A stretch of DNA of 64,000 bases from Comamonas testosteroni (lineage in GTDB: Bacteria > Pseudomonadota > Gammaproteobacteria > Burkholderiales > Burkholderiaceae_C), in the NCBI GenBank assembly GCA_008727115.1, contig CP044131.1, positions 1,922,001-1,986,000 on the forward strand. Reading direction: 5' to 3'. Each line of letters starts with the position of its first letter. The first letter of the stretch is position 1. The position numbers and the translations under genes are program-made. Below, piece after piece: positions 44,874 to 55,222 of this stretch. Below the pieces are notes generated by a model. That model was not told the DNA's origin and did no database searches. It saw only the letters and a list, made by a program, of their open reading frames with translations.

Positions 44874-46349
44874 TCAGTCGGCGCGGTAGTTGGGCGCTTC
44901 CTTGGTGATTTGCACGTCGTGAACGTGAGACTCACGGATGCCAGCTGCGGTGATTTCCACAAACTCGGCCTTTTCGTTCATCTCGGTGATGGTTGCGCAA
45001 CCGCAGTAGCCCATGGAGGCGCGAACGCCGCCGGCCATCTGGTAGACGATGGAAACCATGGAACCCTTGTAGGGCACGCGGCCTTCGATGCCTTCGGGAA
45101 CCAGCTTGTCGGCATTGGGGTTGCCGGTGGTCGACTCCTGGAAGTAGCGGTCGGCAGAGCCTTGCTGCATGGCACCAATGGAGCCCATGCCGCGGTAGCT
45201 CTTGTACGAACGGCCCTGGTACAGGATCACTTCGCCGGGCGCTTCTTCGGTGCCGGCAAACATGCCGCCCATCATGATGGTCGATGCACCCGCAGCCAGA
45301 GCCTTGGAAATGTCGCCAGAGAAGCGGATGCCGCCGTCGCCGATCAGGGGCACGCCAGTACCCTTCAAAGCATCAGCCACGTTGGAGATGGCCATGATCT
45401 GGGGCACGCCCACACCGGCAACGATGCGAGTGGTGCAGATGGAGCCAGGGCCGATGCCGACCTTGACGGCGTCCGCGCCAGCTTCGACCAGGGCGAGAGC
45501 TGCAGCGCCAGTGGCAATATTGCCGCCGATGACATCAATCTGAGGGTAGTTTTGCTTGACCCAGCGCACGCGGTCGATCACGCCCTTGGAGTGACCGTGA
45601 GCCGTGTCCACCACGATGGCGTCCACGCCAGCCTTGGCCAGCAGGTCCACGCGCTCTTCGGTGCCTGCGCCCACGCCCACGGCGGCGGCCACACGCAAGC
45701 GGCCAGAAGCGTCACGCGCAGCGTTGGGGAAGGTGGTTTGTTTGTTGATGTCCTTGACGGTGATCAGGCCCTTGAGTTCAAAGGCGTCGTTCACGACCAG
45801 GATACGTTCGAGCTTGTGCTTGTTCAGCAGCGCCTTGGCTTCGGCGGGGCTGGTGCCGTCTTTTTCATTGACGGTGATCAGCTTCTCGCGGGGCGTCATG
45901 ATCTGGCGGACCTTGACGTCGTAGCGCGTTTCAAAGCGCACATCACGGCTGGTCACAATGCCGACCACTTTGCCGCCGTCGCAGACGGGGAAGCCGGAGA
46001 TGCCCAGCTCTTCCGACAGTTGCAGTACCTGCAGTACGGTGTGCTCGGGGGTGATGACCACGGGGTCGTGCACCACGCCGGATTCGTGGCGCTTGACCTT
46101 GGACACTTCAGCGGCTTGTTGCTCGGCTGTCATGTTCTTGTGGATCACGCCGATACCGCCTTCTTGCGCAATGGCGATGGCCAAGCGCGCTTCCGTCACT
46201 GTGTCCATGGCAGCGGACACCAGAGGCAGATTCAGGCGAATATTGCGAGTGAATTGGGTGGCGAGGGAAACGTCCTTGGGCAGGACTTCGGAGTAGGCGG
46301 GAACGAGCAGGACGTCGTCAAAGGTCAGTGCTTTTCCGAGAAGGCGCAT
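44874..46349 (-). CDS. guaB: Inosine-5'-monophosphate dehydrogenase
   Basis: 491 residues from [20 protein letters not shown]; 15 further upstream codons are not conserved. NAD-dependent oxidation of IMP to XMP, the step before GuaA. Catalytic loop [15 protein letters not shown] with the nucleophile Cys, two CBS domains inserted at about 95-210 ([11 protein letters not shown]), flap region with [10 protein letters not shown] and the C-terminal GYCGCATI. guaB and guaA lie on the same strand but are separated by the toxin-antitoxin pair and the DIP1984 gene. Confidence 0.97.
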   Translation of the reverse strand: MRLLGKALTFDDVLLVPAYSEVLPKDVSLATQFTRNIRLNLPLVSAAMDTVTEARLAIAIAQEGGIGVIHKNMTAEQQAAEVSKVKRHESGVVHDPVVITPEHTVLQVLQLSEELGISGFPVCDGGKVVGIVTSRDVRFETRYDVKVRQIMTPREKLITVNEKDGTSPAEAKALLNKHKLERILVVNDAFELKGLITVKDINKQTTFPNAARDASGRLRVAAAVGVGAGTEERVDLLAKAGVDAIVVDTAHGHSKGVIDRVRWVKQNYPQIDVIGGNIATGAAALALVEAGADAVKVGIGPGSICTTRIVAGVGVPQIMAISNVADALKGTGVPLIGDGGIRFSGDISKALAAGASTIMMGGMFAGTEEAPGEVILYQGRSYKSYRGMGSIGAMQQGSADRYFQESTTGNPNADKLVPEGIEGRVPYKGSMVSIVYQMAGGVRASMGYCGCATITEMNEKAEFVEITAAGIRESHVHDVQITKEAPNYRAD

Positions 46350-46448
46350 GTGATGGCTCCAAAAGACGCATTGTACCTGTGACTTGCCGCACAATGTGGG
46401 CTCGCCGGCTAGAACCCCTAGCGGTTGTTCAAGACTTATTGACTCCCC

Positions 46449-46973
46449 ATGAATACCATCAAGTTAGCTTTGTTGGCAGCCATTGCTTGCTGCTCGGTTC
46501 CCGCAATGGCCCAGTGGCAATGGATCGATGGCCAGGGGCGCAAGGTGTTCAGTGATAGAGCGCCGCCTGCAGAGATTCCCGCCAAGAATATTTTGCGCAG
46601 TCCAGGCATGCAAAGGCCAGCGGGTGGGACTGAGGCTGTAGAAGCGCCTGCAGCGGTGCCGGCGACAGCTGCAGCCAGCTCGGCACCTGGCCAGGGCGTA
46701 GACAAGGGCCTGGAAGAGCAAAAGCGCAAACAGCAAGAGCAGGAGGCCGCAAAGCTGCAGGCTGACAAGCTGAAGCAGGAAAAAGTGCGCCAGGAAAACT
46801 GTGCTCGCGCCAAGCAGGCTAAAGAGACACTGAGCTCCGGGCGAATGCTTTCTCATGTCAATGCCAAGGGGGAGCGAGGCTTTATGGATGAGGCCGCGCG
46901 CGATGCGGAGATCAAGCGAGCGGACGCGGTAATCGCCTCTGAATGTGGACCCATGCAGGAGTCGGCGCAGTAG
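46449..46973 (+). CDS. DUF4124-domain secreted protein
   Basis: 174 residues: signal peptide ([21 protein letters not shown]), then the DUF4124 domain [19 protein letters not shown], an Ala/Pro linker, and a charged coiled coil of Lys/Gln/Glu (about 85-125). Common beside guaB in Comamonadaceae. Periplasmic, function unknown. Divergent from guaB, sharing a 99-bp promoter region. Confidence 0.78.
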   Translation: MNTIKLALLAAIACCSVPAMAQWQWIDGQGRKVFSDRAPPAEIPAKNILRSPGMQRPAGGTEAVEAPAAVPATAAASSAPGQGVDKGLEEQKRKQQEQEAAKLQADKLKQEKVRQENCARAKQAKETLSSGRMLSHVNAKGERGFMDEAARDAEIKRADAVIASECGPMQESAQ

Positions 46974-47010
46974 TCGGTCTGTGATCGCTTCAGGCGATTT
47001 GGCCCAGAAA

Positions 47011-47040
47011 AAAAGAAGCACCTTAGGTGCTTCTTTTTTG
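47011..47040. terminator. Bidirectional terminator between DUF4124 gene and rnfH
   Basis: Stem AAGAAGCACC / GGTGCTTCTT with A-run before and T-run after, serving the convergent DUF4124 (+) and rnfH (-) genes. Confidence 0.88.
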
Positions 47041-47049
47041 TAGCTGCGG

Positions 47050-47397
47050 TCAGTACCCTGCTTTGGCTTCAGGCCGCTGGCGCTTGAAGAGTCCGGTGCT
47101 GCGTGCACCTTGGCGTGCAAAGCGTTCACGTCTGGCAATCTTGGGGTCTACAGTCAGGGGTCTATAGATTTCGAGCCGATCACCATCGTGCAGAACCTGC
47201 GCCATGTGGGTCGTTTTGCCCCAGATGCCCAGCATGTCCGGGGCTGCACTGTGAATGTCTGGAGCAAGCTGGGGATGGGCGAGGGCTGCTGCTGTGAGAG
47301 CTTGCTGGACTGTGCTGCCCACAGGCATGTTTAGAACAGCTTCGTGAACGACGCCGGCTTGGGGCGAGATGCACAAGCACAGTGTCAAATCATCCAT
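47050..47397 (-). CDS. rnfH: RnfH-family ubiquitin-like protein
   Basis: 115 residues from MDDLTLCLCISPQAG. The ubiquitin-like beta-grasp pattern (VHEAVLNMPVGSTVQQALTAA, GIWGKTTHMAQVLHDGDRLEIYRPLTVDPK) fits the RnfH/UPF0125 family; the C-terminal Arg/Lys-rich tail is also typical. Its start overlaps the ratA stop by 8 bp; the ratA-rnfH pair is conserved in proteobacteria. Biochemical role is unclear. Confidence 0.88.
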   Translation of the reverse strand: MDDLTLCLCISPQAGVVHEAVLNMPVGSTVQQALTAAALAHPQLAPDIHSAAPDMLGIWGKTTHMAQVLHDGDRLEIYRPLTVDPKIARRERFARQGARSTGLFKRQRPEAKAGY

Positions 47398-47842
47398 AGA
47401 TCTGCTCTGCACGCTTGATGAAGGCGTCGACCATGGAGCCGGCAATGCGGTCAAAAACCGGGCCAATGATGGCTGCAACAGCGCCGCTCTCGAATCCGTA
47501 GTCCAGTTGCAGTTCGACCTTGCAGGCGCGCTGCGTGCCATCGCCCACGGGATGAAAGCGCCAATGGCCTTCCAAGCGGGAGAATGGGCCCTTGACCAGG
47601 CGCATGCTGACCTGCTTGCCGCCGTTGTCCATGGTAGTGTTGGTGTTGCGCGTCACAAAAGACTTGCGCAGCCCGCTGAAAGCAATGCCAACCTCGGCAG
47701 TCATGCCTGTGCTGTCTTGCTCCAAAATCTTGGCATGATCGCACCATGGCAAAAACTCAGCATAGTGGGCCACGTCCGTCACAAGGGCAAACATTTCTTC
47801 GGGGCTGTACCAGATCAGGACGGACTTGTTGACGTTTTTCAT
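47390..47842 (-). CDS. ratA: RatA/Coq10-family START-like protein
   Basis: 150 residues from MKNVNKSVLIWYSPEEMFALVTDV, a START/polyketide-cyclase fold. Closest to RatA (reported to hinder 50S-30S association in E. coli) and to Coq10 ubiquinone-binding proteins, which are hard to separate by sequence. Divergent from smpB across about 160 bp and coupled to rnfH, the standard gene order. Confidence 0.88.
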   Translation of the reverse strand: MKNVNKSVLIWYSPEEMFALVTDVAHYAEFLPWCDHAKILEQDSTGMTAEVGIAFSGLRKSFVTRNTNTTMDNGGKQVSMRLVKGPFSRLEGHWRFHPVGDGTQRACKVELQLDYGFESGAVAAIIGPVFDRIAGSMVDAFIKRAEQIYG

Positions 47843-48001
47843 GAACAAAGAGTAACCGGCATGGCGCAAGGCAGGCGTATTGAGCAGTGCTCATTGGCCC
47901 ACAGCGCGATGCGAAACTAAAATCAACGCCTCAGAGGCGAGACGGCAATCCAGTATTGTAGGGAGAGCTTTCATCTCCAGTCAGCCTGCAACTAATATTC
48001 C

Positions 48002-48475
48002 ATGGCCAAGAAACCAGAAACATCGTCGCGCATTGCCGACAATAAAAAAGCAGCTTTTAACTATTTCTTCGAGGAGCGCCACGAAGCCGGCATGGTGCTG
48101 CACGGCTGGGAGGTCAAGGCCTTGCGCAGCGGCAAGGTGCAACTGACCGATGGCTACGTCATCATCAAGGATGGCGAGCTGTTCCTGCTTGGCTGCCAGA
48201 TCAACCCGCTCAAGACCGCATCCACGCACGTCACCCCCGATGCAGCCCGCATCAAGAAGCTGCTGCTGAAAAAGGACGAGATCAAGCGTCTGGTCGGCAA
48301 AGTGGAGCAAAAGGGCTACACCCTGGTGCCCGTCAACCTGCACTGGAAGAATGGTTTCGTGAAGTGCGAGATTGCGCTGGCCAAGGGCAAGGCCGAGCAC
48401 GACAAGCGTGATGTGATCAAGGATCGCGAAGGCAAGCGCGAGGTGGAGCGCGCCATGAAGAGCCGCAATCGCTGA
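48002..48475 (+). CDS. smpB: SsrA-binding protein
   Basis: 157 residues, complete: [33 protein letters not shown], then [37 protein letters not shown] and the basic C-terminal tail that enters the mRNA channel. Binds tmRNA and delivers it to stalled ribosomes for trans-translation. No tmRNA gene was found in this window. Confidence 0.96.
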   Translation: MAKKPETSSRIADNKKAAFNYFFEERHEAGMVLHGWEVKALRSGKVQLTDGYVIIKDGELFLLGCQINPLKTASTHVTPDAARIKKLLLKKDEIKRLVGKVEQKGYTLVPVNLHWKNGFVKCEIALAKGKAEHDKRDVIKDREGKREVERAMKSRNR

Positions 48476-48692
48476 TTGCCCAAGTCAGGCGCAAGTCTCA
48501 ATAAACAAGAGCTGTTAGCGCCCGTAGTTGCTTGGTTTCAGGTGCTTTTGCATCTGAAGTCAAGAAATGACGGGCGGCTTCAGCTCTTTTTTTGATAGTT
48601 ATCGATGCCGGCTGTCTTCTTGCGGAGATTGACTTGCAAGCTTGTCGCGAGCTTGCCAAGCGCAGGTAGAGAGCAGGCAGAGAGCAGATAAA
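48476..48692. other. Intergenic region after smpB
   Basis: 217 bp between the convergent smpB and the small membrane-protein gene. No clear gene, repeat or strong terminator hairpin was recognised. Confidence 0.4.
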
Positions 48693-48986
48693 TCAGGGGT
48701 TCTCGCCGTAGCGGGTCTTGAAATCGAACTCCAGACGTTCGCATTCTTCGGCGGACTTGAACTCATGGGTCTTGCGCTCGGCTTCTGGCTTGGCGGTCTG
48801 CTTCCAGCAGATCTTGATGGTTTCAGCCTCTGTCCAGCGTTGCTTGCTCAGCGGGTCATCCATGAACTGGCCGACCAGCATCAGCGCGCCAAAGATGACT
48901 ACGGGCAGAGCAATCAGCCAGACGACCAGACGGTTTTTGGCAGGAGCGGCAGGCTTTGGGGCCTCGGTTTTTGGGGTGTCGTTCAT
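48693..48986 (-). CDS. Small single-span membrane protein
   Basis: 97 residues: a Pro/Lys-rich N-terminal tail, one helix (LVVWLIALPVVIFGALMLVGQF, about 20-41), then a charged periplasmic or cytoplasmic segment with two Cys (IKICWKQ, AEECERLEF). No family recognised. It is divergent from alaS across about 200 bp. Confidence 0.65.
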   Translation of the reverse strand: MNDTPKTEAPKPAAPAKNRLVVWLIALPVVIFGALMLVGQFMDDPLSKQRWTEAETIKICWKQTAKPEAERKTHEFKSAEECERLEFDFKTRYGENP

Positions 48987-49195
48987 AGTGGTTGCCGATT
49001 ATCCGCAAGCCGATGATGACTGCATTAATGCAGCTCATGAAAAATCATGATCGCCCAAACGTCACAGCGCCGCGCGGGTCTGTAGTCGCAAACCTATAAT
49101 GTTTGGCTGATTTGCCTTTGCGCGCGGTTTGGGAACCAAGCTGCGCCGGCCGTACCGATCGCAGGCGTCTTGCAGGCGTCTTCATACCAAACACC

Positions 49196-51820
49196 ATGAG
49201 CACACCCACTTTTTCCGTAGCGGACATCCGCAAGACGTTCCTGGACTTCTACGCTTCCAAGGGCCATACCGTTGTCGCGTCCAGCTCGCTGGTTCCCGGC
49301 AATGACCCGACGCTGATGTTCACCAACTCCGGCATGGTGCAGTTCAAGGATGTGTTCCTGGGCACGGACAAGCGCCCCTACAACCGCGCAACTTCGGTGC
49401 AGGCCTGCCTGCGCGCCGGCGGCAAGCACAACGACCTGGAAAACGTGGGTTACACCGCGCGCCACCACACCTTCTTTGAAATGCTGGGCAACTGGTCCTT
49501 CGGCGACTACTTCAAGAAGGAGTCCATCGAGTGGGGCTGGGAGCTGCTGACCAAGGTCTTCGGTCTGCCCGCCGAGAAGCTGCTGGCCACCGTCTATCAC
49601 GAAGACGATGAAGCCTATGACATCTGGAAGAACGTCATCGGCCTGCCTGCCGAGCGCATCATCCGCATTGGTGACAACAAGGGCGGCAAGTACAAGAGCG
49701 ACAACTTCTGGATGATGGCCGACACCGGCCCTTGCGGCCCCTGCTCGGAAATTTTCTACGACCACGGCGAGCACATTGCCGGTGGCCCTCCCGGCTCGCC
49801 TGACGAAGACGGCGACCGCTTTATCGAGATCTGGAACCACGTGTTCATGCAGTTCGACATGAAGGAAGACGGCTCCGTGGTGAAGCTGCCCGCACCTTGC
49901 GTGGATACCGGCATGGGCCTGGAACGTCTGGCCGCCATCCTGCAGCATGTGCACAGCAACTACGAGATCGACCTGTTCCAGGCGCTGATCAAGGCTGCCG
50001 GCCGTGAAACCCATATCGAAGACCTGAGCACGCCTTCGCTGAAGGTCATTGCCGACCATATCCGCGCGACTTCCTTCCTGGTGGCCGATGGCGTGATTCC
50101 TTCCAACGAAGGTCGTGGCTATGTGCAGCGCCGCATCATCCGCCGCGCCATCCGTCACGGCTACAAGTTGGGCCAGAAGACTCCCTTCTTCCACAAGCTG
50201 GTGGCCGATCTGGTGGTGCAGATGGGCGACGCCTACCCCAAGCTCAAGGAGCAGGAAGCGCACATCACCAGCGTGCTCAAGGCTGAAGAAGAGCGCTTCT
50301 TCGAGACCCTGGCCCACGGCATGGAAATTCTGGACAGCGCCCTGGCCGGCGACGTCAAGGTGCTGCCCGGTGATGTGGCCTTCAAGCTGCACGACACCTA
50401 CGGCTTCCCGCTGGACCTGTCCAACGACGTGGCGCGCGAGCGTGGCGTGACGGTGGACGAGGCCGGCTTCAATGCCGCCATGCAGCACCAGAAGGAAACG
50501 GCCCGCGCTGCCGGCAAGTTCAAGATGGACCGCGCGCTGGAGTACACGGGCGCTGCCAACACCTTCGTGGGCTACGACAAGCTGGCGGAAGCAGCAAAAG
50601 TCGTAGCGCTTTACGCTGACGGTGTCTCGGTTTCCGAGCTGAAGGCCGGTCAAAACGGTGTGGTTGTGCTGGACAGCACTCCTTTTTATGCAGAATCCGG
50701 CGGTCAGGTCGGCGACCAGGGTGTGATCGCCGCAGGTGGCAATCGCTTTGTGGTCGAAGACACGCTCAAGATCAAGGCCGATGTGTTCGGCCACCACGGT
50801 CAGCTGGAATCCGGCGGCCTGAAGGTGGGCGATGCGGTGGAGGCCCAGGTGGATACCGCCGTGCGCGCCGCCACCATGCGCAACCACTCGGTCACCCACA
50901 TCATGCACAAGGCCTTGCGCGAAGTGCTGGGCGGCCATGTGCAGCAAAAGGGCTCGCTGGTCAACGCTGACCGCACCCGTTTTGACTTTGCGCACAACGC
51001 CCCCGTCACTGCCGAGCAGATCCGCGAGATCGAAGCCCGCGTGAATGCCGAGGTGCTGGCCAACACCGCCACGGATGCGCGCGTGATGGACATCGAATCG
51101 GCCCAGAAGACCGGCGCCATGATGCTGTTCGGCGAGAAGTACGGTGAAACCGTGCGCGTGCTGGACATCGGCTCCAGCCGCGAGCTCTGCGGCGGCACTC
51201 ACGTCAGCCGTACCGGCGACATCGGCCTGTTCAAGGTCGTGGGCGAATCCGGCGTGGCCGCTGGCGTGCGCCGTATCGAAGCCATCACCGGCGAGAACGC
51301 GCTGGCCTATCTGCAGTCGCTGGAATCCACCGTGGACCAGGCCGCAGCCGCCTTCAAAGCCCCGACGGCCGAGCTGACCAACCGCATCGGTGGTGCACTC
51401 GATCAGATCAAGGCGCTGGAAAAGGAAATCGCGGCGCTCAAGGGCAAGCTGGCTTCCAGCCAGGGCGATGAACTGGCCACCACGGCTGTCGAAGTCAATG
51501 GCGTAAAGGTGCTGGCTGCCAAGCTGGAAGGCGCCGATGCCAAGACCCTGCGCGACACCATGGACAAGCTCAAGGACAAGCTGGGCGCGGCCGTGATCGT
51601 GCTGGCTGCCGTGGACGGCGACAAGGTGCAGCTGGCTGCCGGCGTGACCAAGGCTGAGACCGCCAAGGTCAAGGCCGGCGAGCTGGTGAACTTTGTGGCC
51701 CAGCAAGTGGGCGGCAAGGGCGGCGGCAAGCCCGATATGGCCATGGCCGGCGGCACCGACGCCGCAGCCGTGCCTGCGGCACTGGCTTCCGTGCAGGCCT
51801 GGGCGGCAGAGCGCTTGTAA
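49196..51820 (+). CDS. alaS: Alanine-tRNA ligase
   Basis: 874 residues from [22 protein letters not shown], chosen at the conserved N-terminus (the frame is open for 31 codons more). Class II synthetase core with motif 2 region [30 protein letters not shown], motif 3 GMGLERLAA; the editing domain has HxxxH ([26 protein letters not shown]) and Cys/His in [10 protein letters not shown]; the C-terminal C-Ala domain contains a [15 protein letters not shown] loop. Standard length and motifs; charges tRNA-Ala. Confidence 0.97.
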   Translation: MSTPTFSVADIRKTFLDFYASKGHTVVASSSLVPGNDPTLMFTNSGMVQFKDVFLGTDKRPYNRATSVQACLRAGGKHNDLENVGYTARHHTFFEMLGNWSFGDYFKKESIEWGWELLTKVFGLPAEKLLATVYHEDDEAYDIWKNVIGLPAERIIRIGDNKGGKYKSDNFWMMADTGPCGPCSEIFYDHGEHIAGGPPGSPDEDGDRFIEIWNHVFMQFDMKEDGSVVKLPAPCVDTGMGLERLAAILQHVHSNYEIDLFQALIKAAGRETHIEDLSTPSLKVIADHIRATSFLVADGVIPSNEGRGYVQRRIIRRAIRHGYKLGQKTPFFHKLVADLVVQMGDAYPKLKEQEAHITSVLKAEEERFFETLAHGMEILDSALAGDVKVLPGDVAFKLHDTYGFPLDLSNDVARERGVTVDEAGFNAAMQHQKETARAAGKFKMDRALEYTGAANTFVGYDKLAEAAKVVALYADGVSVSELKAGQNGVVVLDSTPFYAESGGQVGDQGVIAAGGNRFVVEDTLKIKADVFGHHGQLESGGLKVGDAVEAQVDTAVRAATMRNHSVTHIMHKALREVLGGHVQQKGSLVNADRTRFDFAHNAPVTAEQIREIEARVNAEVLANTATDARVMDIESAQKTGAMMLFGEKYGETVRVLDIGSSRELCGGTHVSRTGDIGLFKVVGESGVAAGVRRIEAITGENALAYLQSLESTVDQAAAAFKAPTAELTNRIGGALDQIKALEKEIAALKGKLASSQGDELATTAVEVNGVKVLAAKLEGADAKTLRDTMDKLKDKLGAAVIVLAAVDGDKVQLAAGVTKAETAKVKAGELVNFVAQQVGGKGGGKPDMAMAGGTDAAAVPAALASVQAWAAERL

Positions 51821-51855
51821 GGCGTACGACTTGCTGCATTGCAGCATTGACTGAT

Positions 51856-51883
51856 AAAACACCCCAGTTCACTGGGGTGTTTT
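51856..51883 (+). terminator. Terminator of alaS
   Basis: Perfect 13-bp stem AAAACACCCCAGT / ACTGGGGTGTTTT (51856-51883), 36 bp past the alaS stop, ending in a T-run. It works on both strands in principle. Confidence 0.88.
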
Positions 51884-51966
51884 GCTATTATTTGCCGACG
51901 AACCAAGGTGATGGGCAGAGCTCGGCACTCAGGATACAGACTCTCAACTGGCTTTGTGTATCGAAC

Positions 51967-53100
51967 ATGCGCTGGAAATCACTTCGCTCCATTTCCATCG
52001 CTAAAGCTTGCGGGAGTGTCTTGCTGGCGGGCGTAATGAGCTGGCCTGCAGCAGGCGGTGCCCAGAGCGTGCTCTTTATCAACCCCGGCCATGCCAAAGA
52101 AACTTATTGGCGTACTGCTTCGGAGGCCATGCAGGCCGCTGCTGAGAGTCTGGGCATGCAGCTTGAGGTCCATTACGCACAGCGCAATCCCTTGAAGGCC
52201 ATAGCGATTGCCAGACAGGTGGCGCTCAGGCCGATTGCGGCTCGTCCACGTTTTGTCATTTTCGGCAATGAAGGCGGGGTGGCTCCAGAGATGCTACGCA
52301 CGCTGGAGGCTGCAAAAATTGACCATTTCATGGCTTTTAGTGGCCTGTCGGATGAGGGGCGTTCACAGCTGGGTCAACCCAGGGAAAAATTCAAGCACTG
52401 GCTGGGAAGCCTTGAGCCGAAGGCGGAAGATGCCGGCTACCTCACAGCCAAGACCCTGATTGAGGTCGGGCGTGCAAACAAGGCCTTTTCCACCCAGGAT
52501 TCCAGATTGCACTTGCTCGCCATTGCGGGGGATCGCTCAACACCGAGCTCCATCGCACGCAACACAGGGATGCGCAAGGCGGTAGCTGAGGTTGCTGATG
52601 TGAAGCTGGAGCAAGAAGTCTTTGGCGAGTGGAGTCGGCACAGAGCGGCAGAACAGATGCGAGGCCTGATGCTGCGTTATCCCGATGTGCGCCTGGTCTG
52701 GGCTGGCAATGATGAGATGGCTTTTGGTGCCATGGATGTCTGGCGTGCGCATGCAGGGACCCCAGGACAAGATGCTTTTTTCAGCGCCATCAATACCTCT
52801 GAGGCTGCGTTCTCTGCCGTTCGTGCGGGAGAGCTTTCTGTCTTGGCCGGAGGTCACTTCATGGCGGGCGCCTGGGCCATGGTCATGCTCTATGACTATG
52901 CCCATGGCAAGGATTTCCAGGCGGAAGGGCTAGAGCTGGTGCGACCCATGTTTGTACTTTTCAATGCGTCACAGATTGAGCGCTTTGAGCAACGTTTTGG
53001 TGCGATGCAAAAAAAGCCCTTGGACTTTCGCCACTACAGCAAAGTCCTCAATCCCAAAGAGTCAACCTACCGCTTCGAGATAGAAAAGCTGCTGCGCTAG
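51967..53100 (+). CDS. Periplasmic sugar-binding-like protein (sensor partner)
   Basis: 377 residues from ATG MRWKSLRSISIAKACG. Signal peptide to about residue 32 (VMSWPAAGGAQS). Type 1 periplasmic-binding fold: SVLFINPGHAKETYWRTASEAMQAAAESLG opening, VIFGNEGGVAPEMLRTLEAA, and VRLVWAGNDEMAFGAMDVWRA near 235. No ABC permease or ATPase genes are near. Instead the stop is 4 bp before a membrane diguanylate cyclase, so it probably senses a ligand and signals through that enzyme. Ligand unknown. Confidence 0.8.
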   Translation: MRWKSLRSISIAKACGSVLLAGVMSWPAAGGAQSVLFINPGHAKETYWRTASEAMQAAAESLGMQLEVHYAQRNPLKAIAIARQVALRPIAARPRFVIFGNEGGVAPEMLRTLEAAKIDHFMAFSGLSDEGRSQLGQPREKFKHWLGSLEPKAEDAGYLTAKTLIEVGRANKAFSTQDSRLHLLAIAGDRSTPSSIARNTGMRKAVAEVADVKLEQEVFGEWSRHRAAEQMRGLMLRYPDVRLVWAGNDEMAFGAMDVWRAHAGTPGQDAFFSAINTSEAAFSAVRAGELSVLAGGHFMAGAWAMVMLYDYAHGKDFQAEGLELVRPMFVLFNASQIERFEQRFGAMQKKPLDFRHYSKVLNPKESTYRFEIEKLLR

Positions 53101-53104
53101 AGCC

Positions 53105-54403
53105 ATGCCGGAGATTCGCTTTCGCTCCATTGCTTCTCACTTGATACGGCGCATTGTGCTGCTGGCGGTGCTGTGCATGATGGTCTTTGTGACCTTGCTT
53201 GCGGGCTGGGAGTATCGGGCTGGTAAGCGCAGCTTCAAGCAGGATATGGAGCAGCATGTCAGTGCCAGTCTTTTGCTGGTGTCCACTGCCTTGTGGGATA
53301 TAGACCCCGCCATTGTGCGCAAGCGGGTGCAATGGCTTAGTCAATTGCCTCAGGTAGGTTATGTGCGTGTGCATTCCAGCACGACGGGCGAGAGTTTTGA
53401 GTCTGGCAGACAAGAGGCTGCACCCCAGCGTCCACCGGCTTTGCAGCTCAGTATTCCGGTGCCGCGCGACTTGGAGGGCGCTGCAGGGCGAGAAACCTCC
53501 CTGGGCACTCTGGAGGTTTGGGAAAGCCGCCGCTACTACTTTGGGCTGATACGCAATTCGATACTGGGTTTGATCGTCGGCTATCTGGTGTTTACCGTCA
53601 TGGTGTGTCTTGTGGTGATGACGGTCATGCGCAGGCAGCTGCGCAACCCTCTGCGTCAGATTGCCGCTTTTGCGCGTGGCCTCAAGCCCAATGGCCAGCC
53701 TCAGGCCTTGGTTCTGAACAGTGAGCCTCGTGATCATGTCGATGAAATTGATCTGGTCGCCAGAGGCTTTGTGCAGCTTCAGCATGATTTGCAAAACCAT
53801 ATTGCCCATCTTGACCAACTGGTGGCCCAGCGCACGGCTCAGCTTGAGCAGGTGGTGGAGGAGGTCAGGCGTCTGTCAATGACGGACGCATTGACGGGGA
53901 GTTTGAACCGAAGGGCTTTGGACGAGCGTCTGCTGGCAGAAGTCGAGCGCAGTTGCCGCTACCTGCGCCCTTTGTGTGTGGTCTTCATGGATATAGACCA
54001 TTTCAAGCACATCAATGATCAGCACGGACATGGAGCGGGTGACCTGATCTTGCAGCAGGTCGTGCAGCGCTGCCTGAAGGGCTTGCGCGCTCAGGTCGAC
54101 TGGCTTGCACGCTATGGAGGGGAAGAGTTTCTTGCAGTGCTGCCTGAGTCTGATGTGACTGAAGGAGTGCAGCTGGCCAGGCGCCTGGGAGAAGCTATCC
54201 GTGGCGAGGCCTTTGAAGTGGATGGCCACAGCTTGCGGGTCACCGCCAGCTTTGGCGTGGCGCAATTAGGGTCCGGCGAAAGCATGGAGTCTTTGCTTTT
54301 CCGCGCTGATGCGGCACTGTATGAAGCAAAGGCGGCAGGGCGAGATGTGGTCTATTGCGGTGAACCGCTGATGCTTGAGCGCGAAAAAATGCCGGCCACT
54401 TAG
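53105..54403 (+). CDS. Membrane-bound diguanylate cyclase (GGDEF) with HAMP
   Basis: 432 residues: helix 1 at about 16-35, a periplasmic domain of about 110 residues, helix 2 at about 152-175, a HAMP linker (NPLRQIAAFARGL), a short coiled coil with VAQRTAQLEQVVEEV, and a GGDEF domain starting MTDALTGSLNRRA. The active site reads GGEEF (338-342) with metal Asp in FMDIDHFKHIN, so it should make cyclic di-GMP. The inhibitory site is degenerate (AQVD at 329-332 where RxxD is usual), so product inhibition may be weak. It is coupled to the binding protein 4 bp upstream. Confidence 0.9.
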   Translation: MPEIRFRSIASHLIRRIVLLAVLCMMVFVTLLAGWEYRAGKRSFKQDMEQHVSASLLLVSTALWDIDPAIVRKRVQWLSQLPQVGYVRVHSSTTGESFESGRQEAAPQRPPALQLSIPVPRDLEGAAGRETSLGTLEVWESRRYYFGLIRNSILGLIVGYLVFTVMVCLVVMTVMRRQLRNPLRQIAAFARGLKPNGQPQALVLNSEPRDHVDEIDLVARGFVQLQHDLQNHIAHLDQLVAQRTAQLEQVVEEVRRLSMTDALTGSLNRRALDERLLAEVERSCRYLRPLCVVFMDIDHFKHINDQHGHGAGDLILQQVVQRCLKGLRAQVDWLARYGGEEFLAVLPESDVTEGVQLARRLGEAIRGEAFEVDGHSLRVTASFGVAQLGSGESMESLLFRADAALYEAKAAGRDVVYCGEPLMLEREKMPAT

Positions 54404-54418
54404 AAAAGTGGCCGGCAT
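54389..54418 (-). terminator. Terminator of trmB overlapping the end of the GGDEF gene
   Basis: Perfect 13-bp stem ATGCCGGCCACTT / AAGTGGCCGGCAT with loop AGAA (54389-54418), followed on the minus strand by TTTTT. The last four codons and stop of the plus-strand diguanylate cyclase lie in the left arm. Confidence 0.85.
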
Positions 54419-54455
54419 GGGCTGATACAGGCTTGCGGCCCTTTTCTATAAGGAG

Positions 54456-55193
54456 TTAAGCCTTGCGACGGAACACCAGATCCCATACGCCATGGCCCAG
54501 GCGGATGCCGCGGTTTTCGAACTTGGTCAGTGGGCGATAGTCAGGCTTTTCGGCATAGTTCTCGGCGGTGTTCTGTAGTGCGGGCTCTGCATTCAGCACT
54601 TCCAGAATTTGCACGGCATAAGGCTCCCAGTCGGTTGCGCAGTGGATATAGCCGCCGGGCTTGATGCGGGCGGCCAGCTTGGCGATCAGGGGGCTCTGAA
54701 TCAGGCGGCGCTTGTTGTGCTTTTTCTTGTGCCAGGGATCTGGGAAGAAAATGTGCACGCCGTCGATGAAAGCCTCGGGCAGCATGTTGTCGATGACTTC
54801 CACGGCATCGTGCTGCAGGATGCGAATGTTCTCGATTTCCTGCTCGCCAATGCGCTTGAGCAGCGCGCCTACGCCGGGCTCGTGCACTTCGCAGCACAGA
54901 AAGTTGTCATCGGGGCGCACACGGGCGATGTGGGCAGTGGCCTCACCCATGCCGAAACCGATTTCCAGAATCAGCTTGCCGTCACGTCCATAGGCCGCTG
55001 CAGCATCCAGAGGAGCCTTTTGGTACTGCAGCAAAAAGCGCGGTCCCAATTCTTCAAAAGCCTTGGCCTGGCCTGTCGTAGTGCGGCCTGCACGGCGGAC
55101 GTAGCTCTTGATGGTCTTGGGGTAGGCCACGCCTTCGGGCGCTTGGCCCTCGGTGGAGGCAATGGGCTCGGCAGTGGCTGCAGTCTCGGCCAT
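54456..55193 (-). CDS. trmB: tRNA (guanine-N7)-methyltransferase
   Basis: 245 residues from [13 protein letters not shown]. The long open upstream extension is not conserved. SAM-binding motif [17 protein letters not shown], catalytic region [21 protein letters not shown], and the C-terminal [19 protein letters not shown] are diagnostic of TrmB, which makes m7G46 in tRNA. A 30-residue acidic/Ala-rich N-terminal tail is seen in beta-proteobacterial TrmB. 29 bp downstream of gluQ on the same strand, so another tRNA-modification gene precedes it. Confidence 0.95.
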   Translation of the reverse strand: MAETAATAEPIASTEGQAPEGVAYPKTIKSYVRRAGRTTTGQAKAFEELGPRFLLQYQKAPLDAAAAYGRDGKLILEIGFGMGEATAHIARVRPDDNFLCCEVHEPGVGALLKRIGEQEIENIRILQHDAVEVIDNMLPEAFIDGVHIFFPDPWHKKKHNKRRLIQSPLIAKLAARIKPGGYIHCATDWEPYAVQILEVLNAEPALQNTAENYAEKPDYRPLTKFENRGIRLGHGVWDLVFRRKA

Positions 55194-55222
55194 ATCGGTA
55201 TGAGGTGTTGGAATAGAAGAAG

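Noticed and set aside
49094..51862. 922-codon minus-strand frame opposite alaS
   Set aside because: Shadow of alaS; no recognisable domain.
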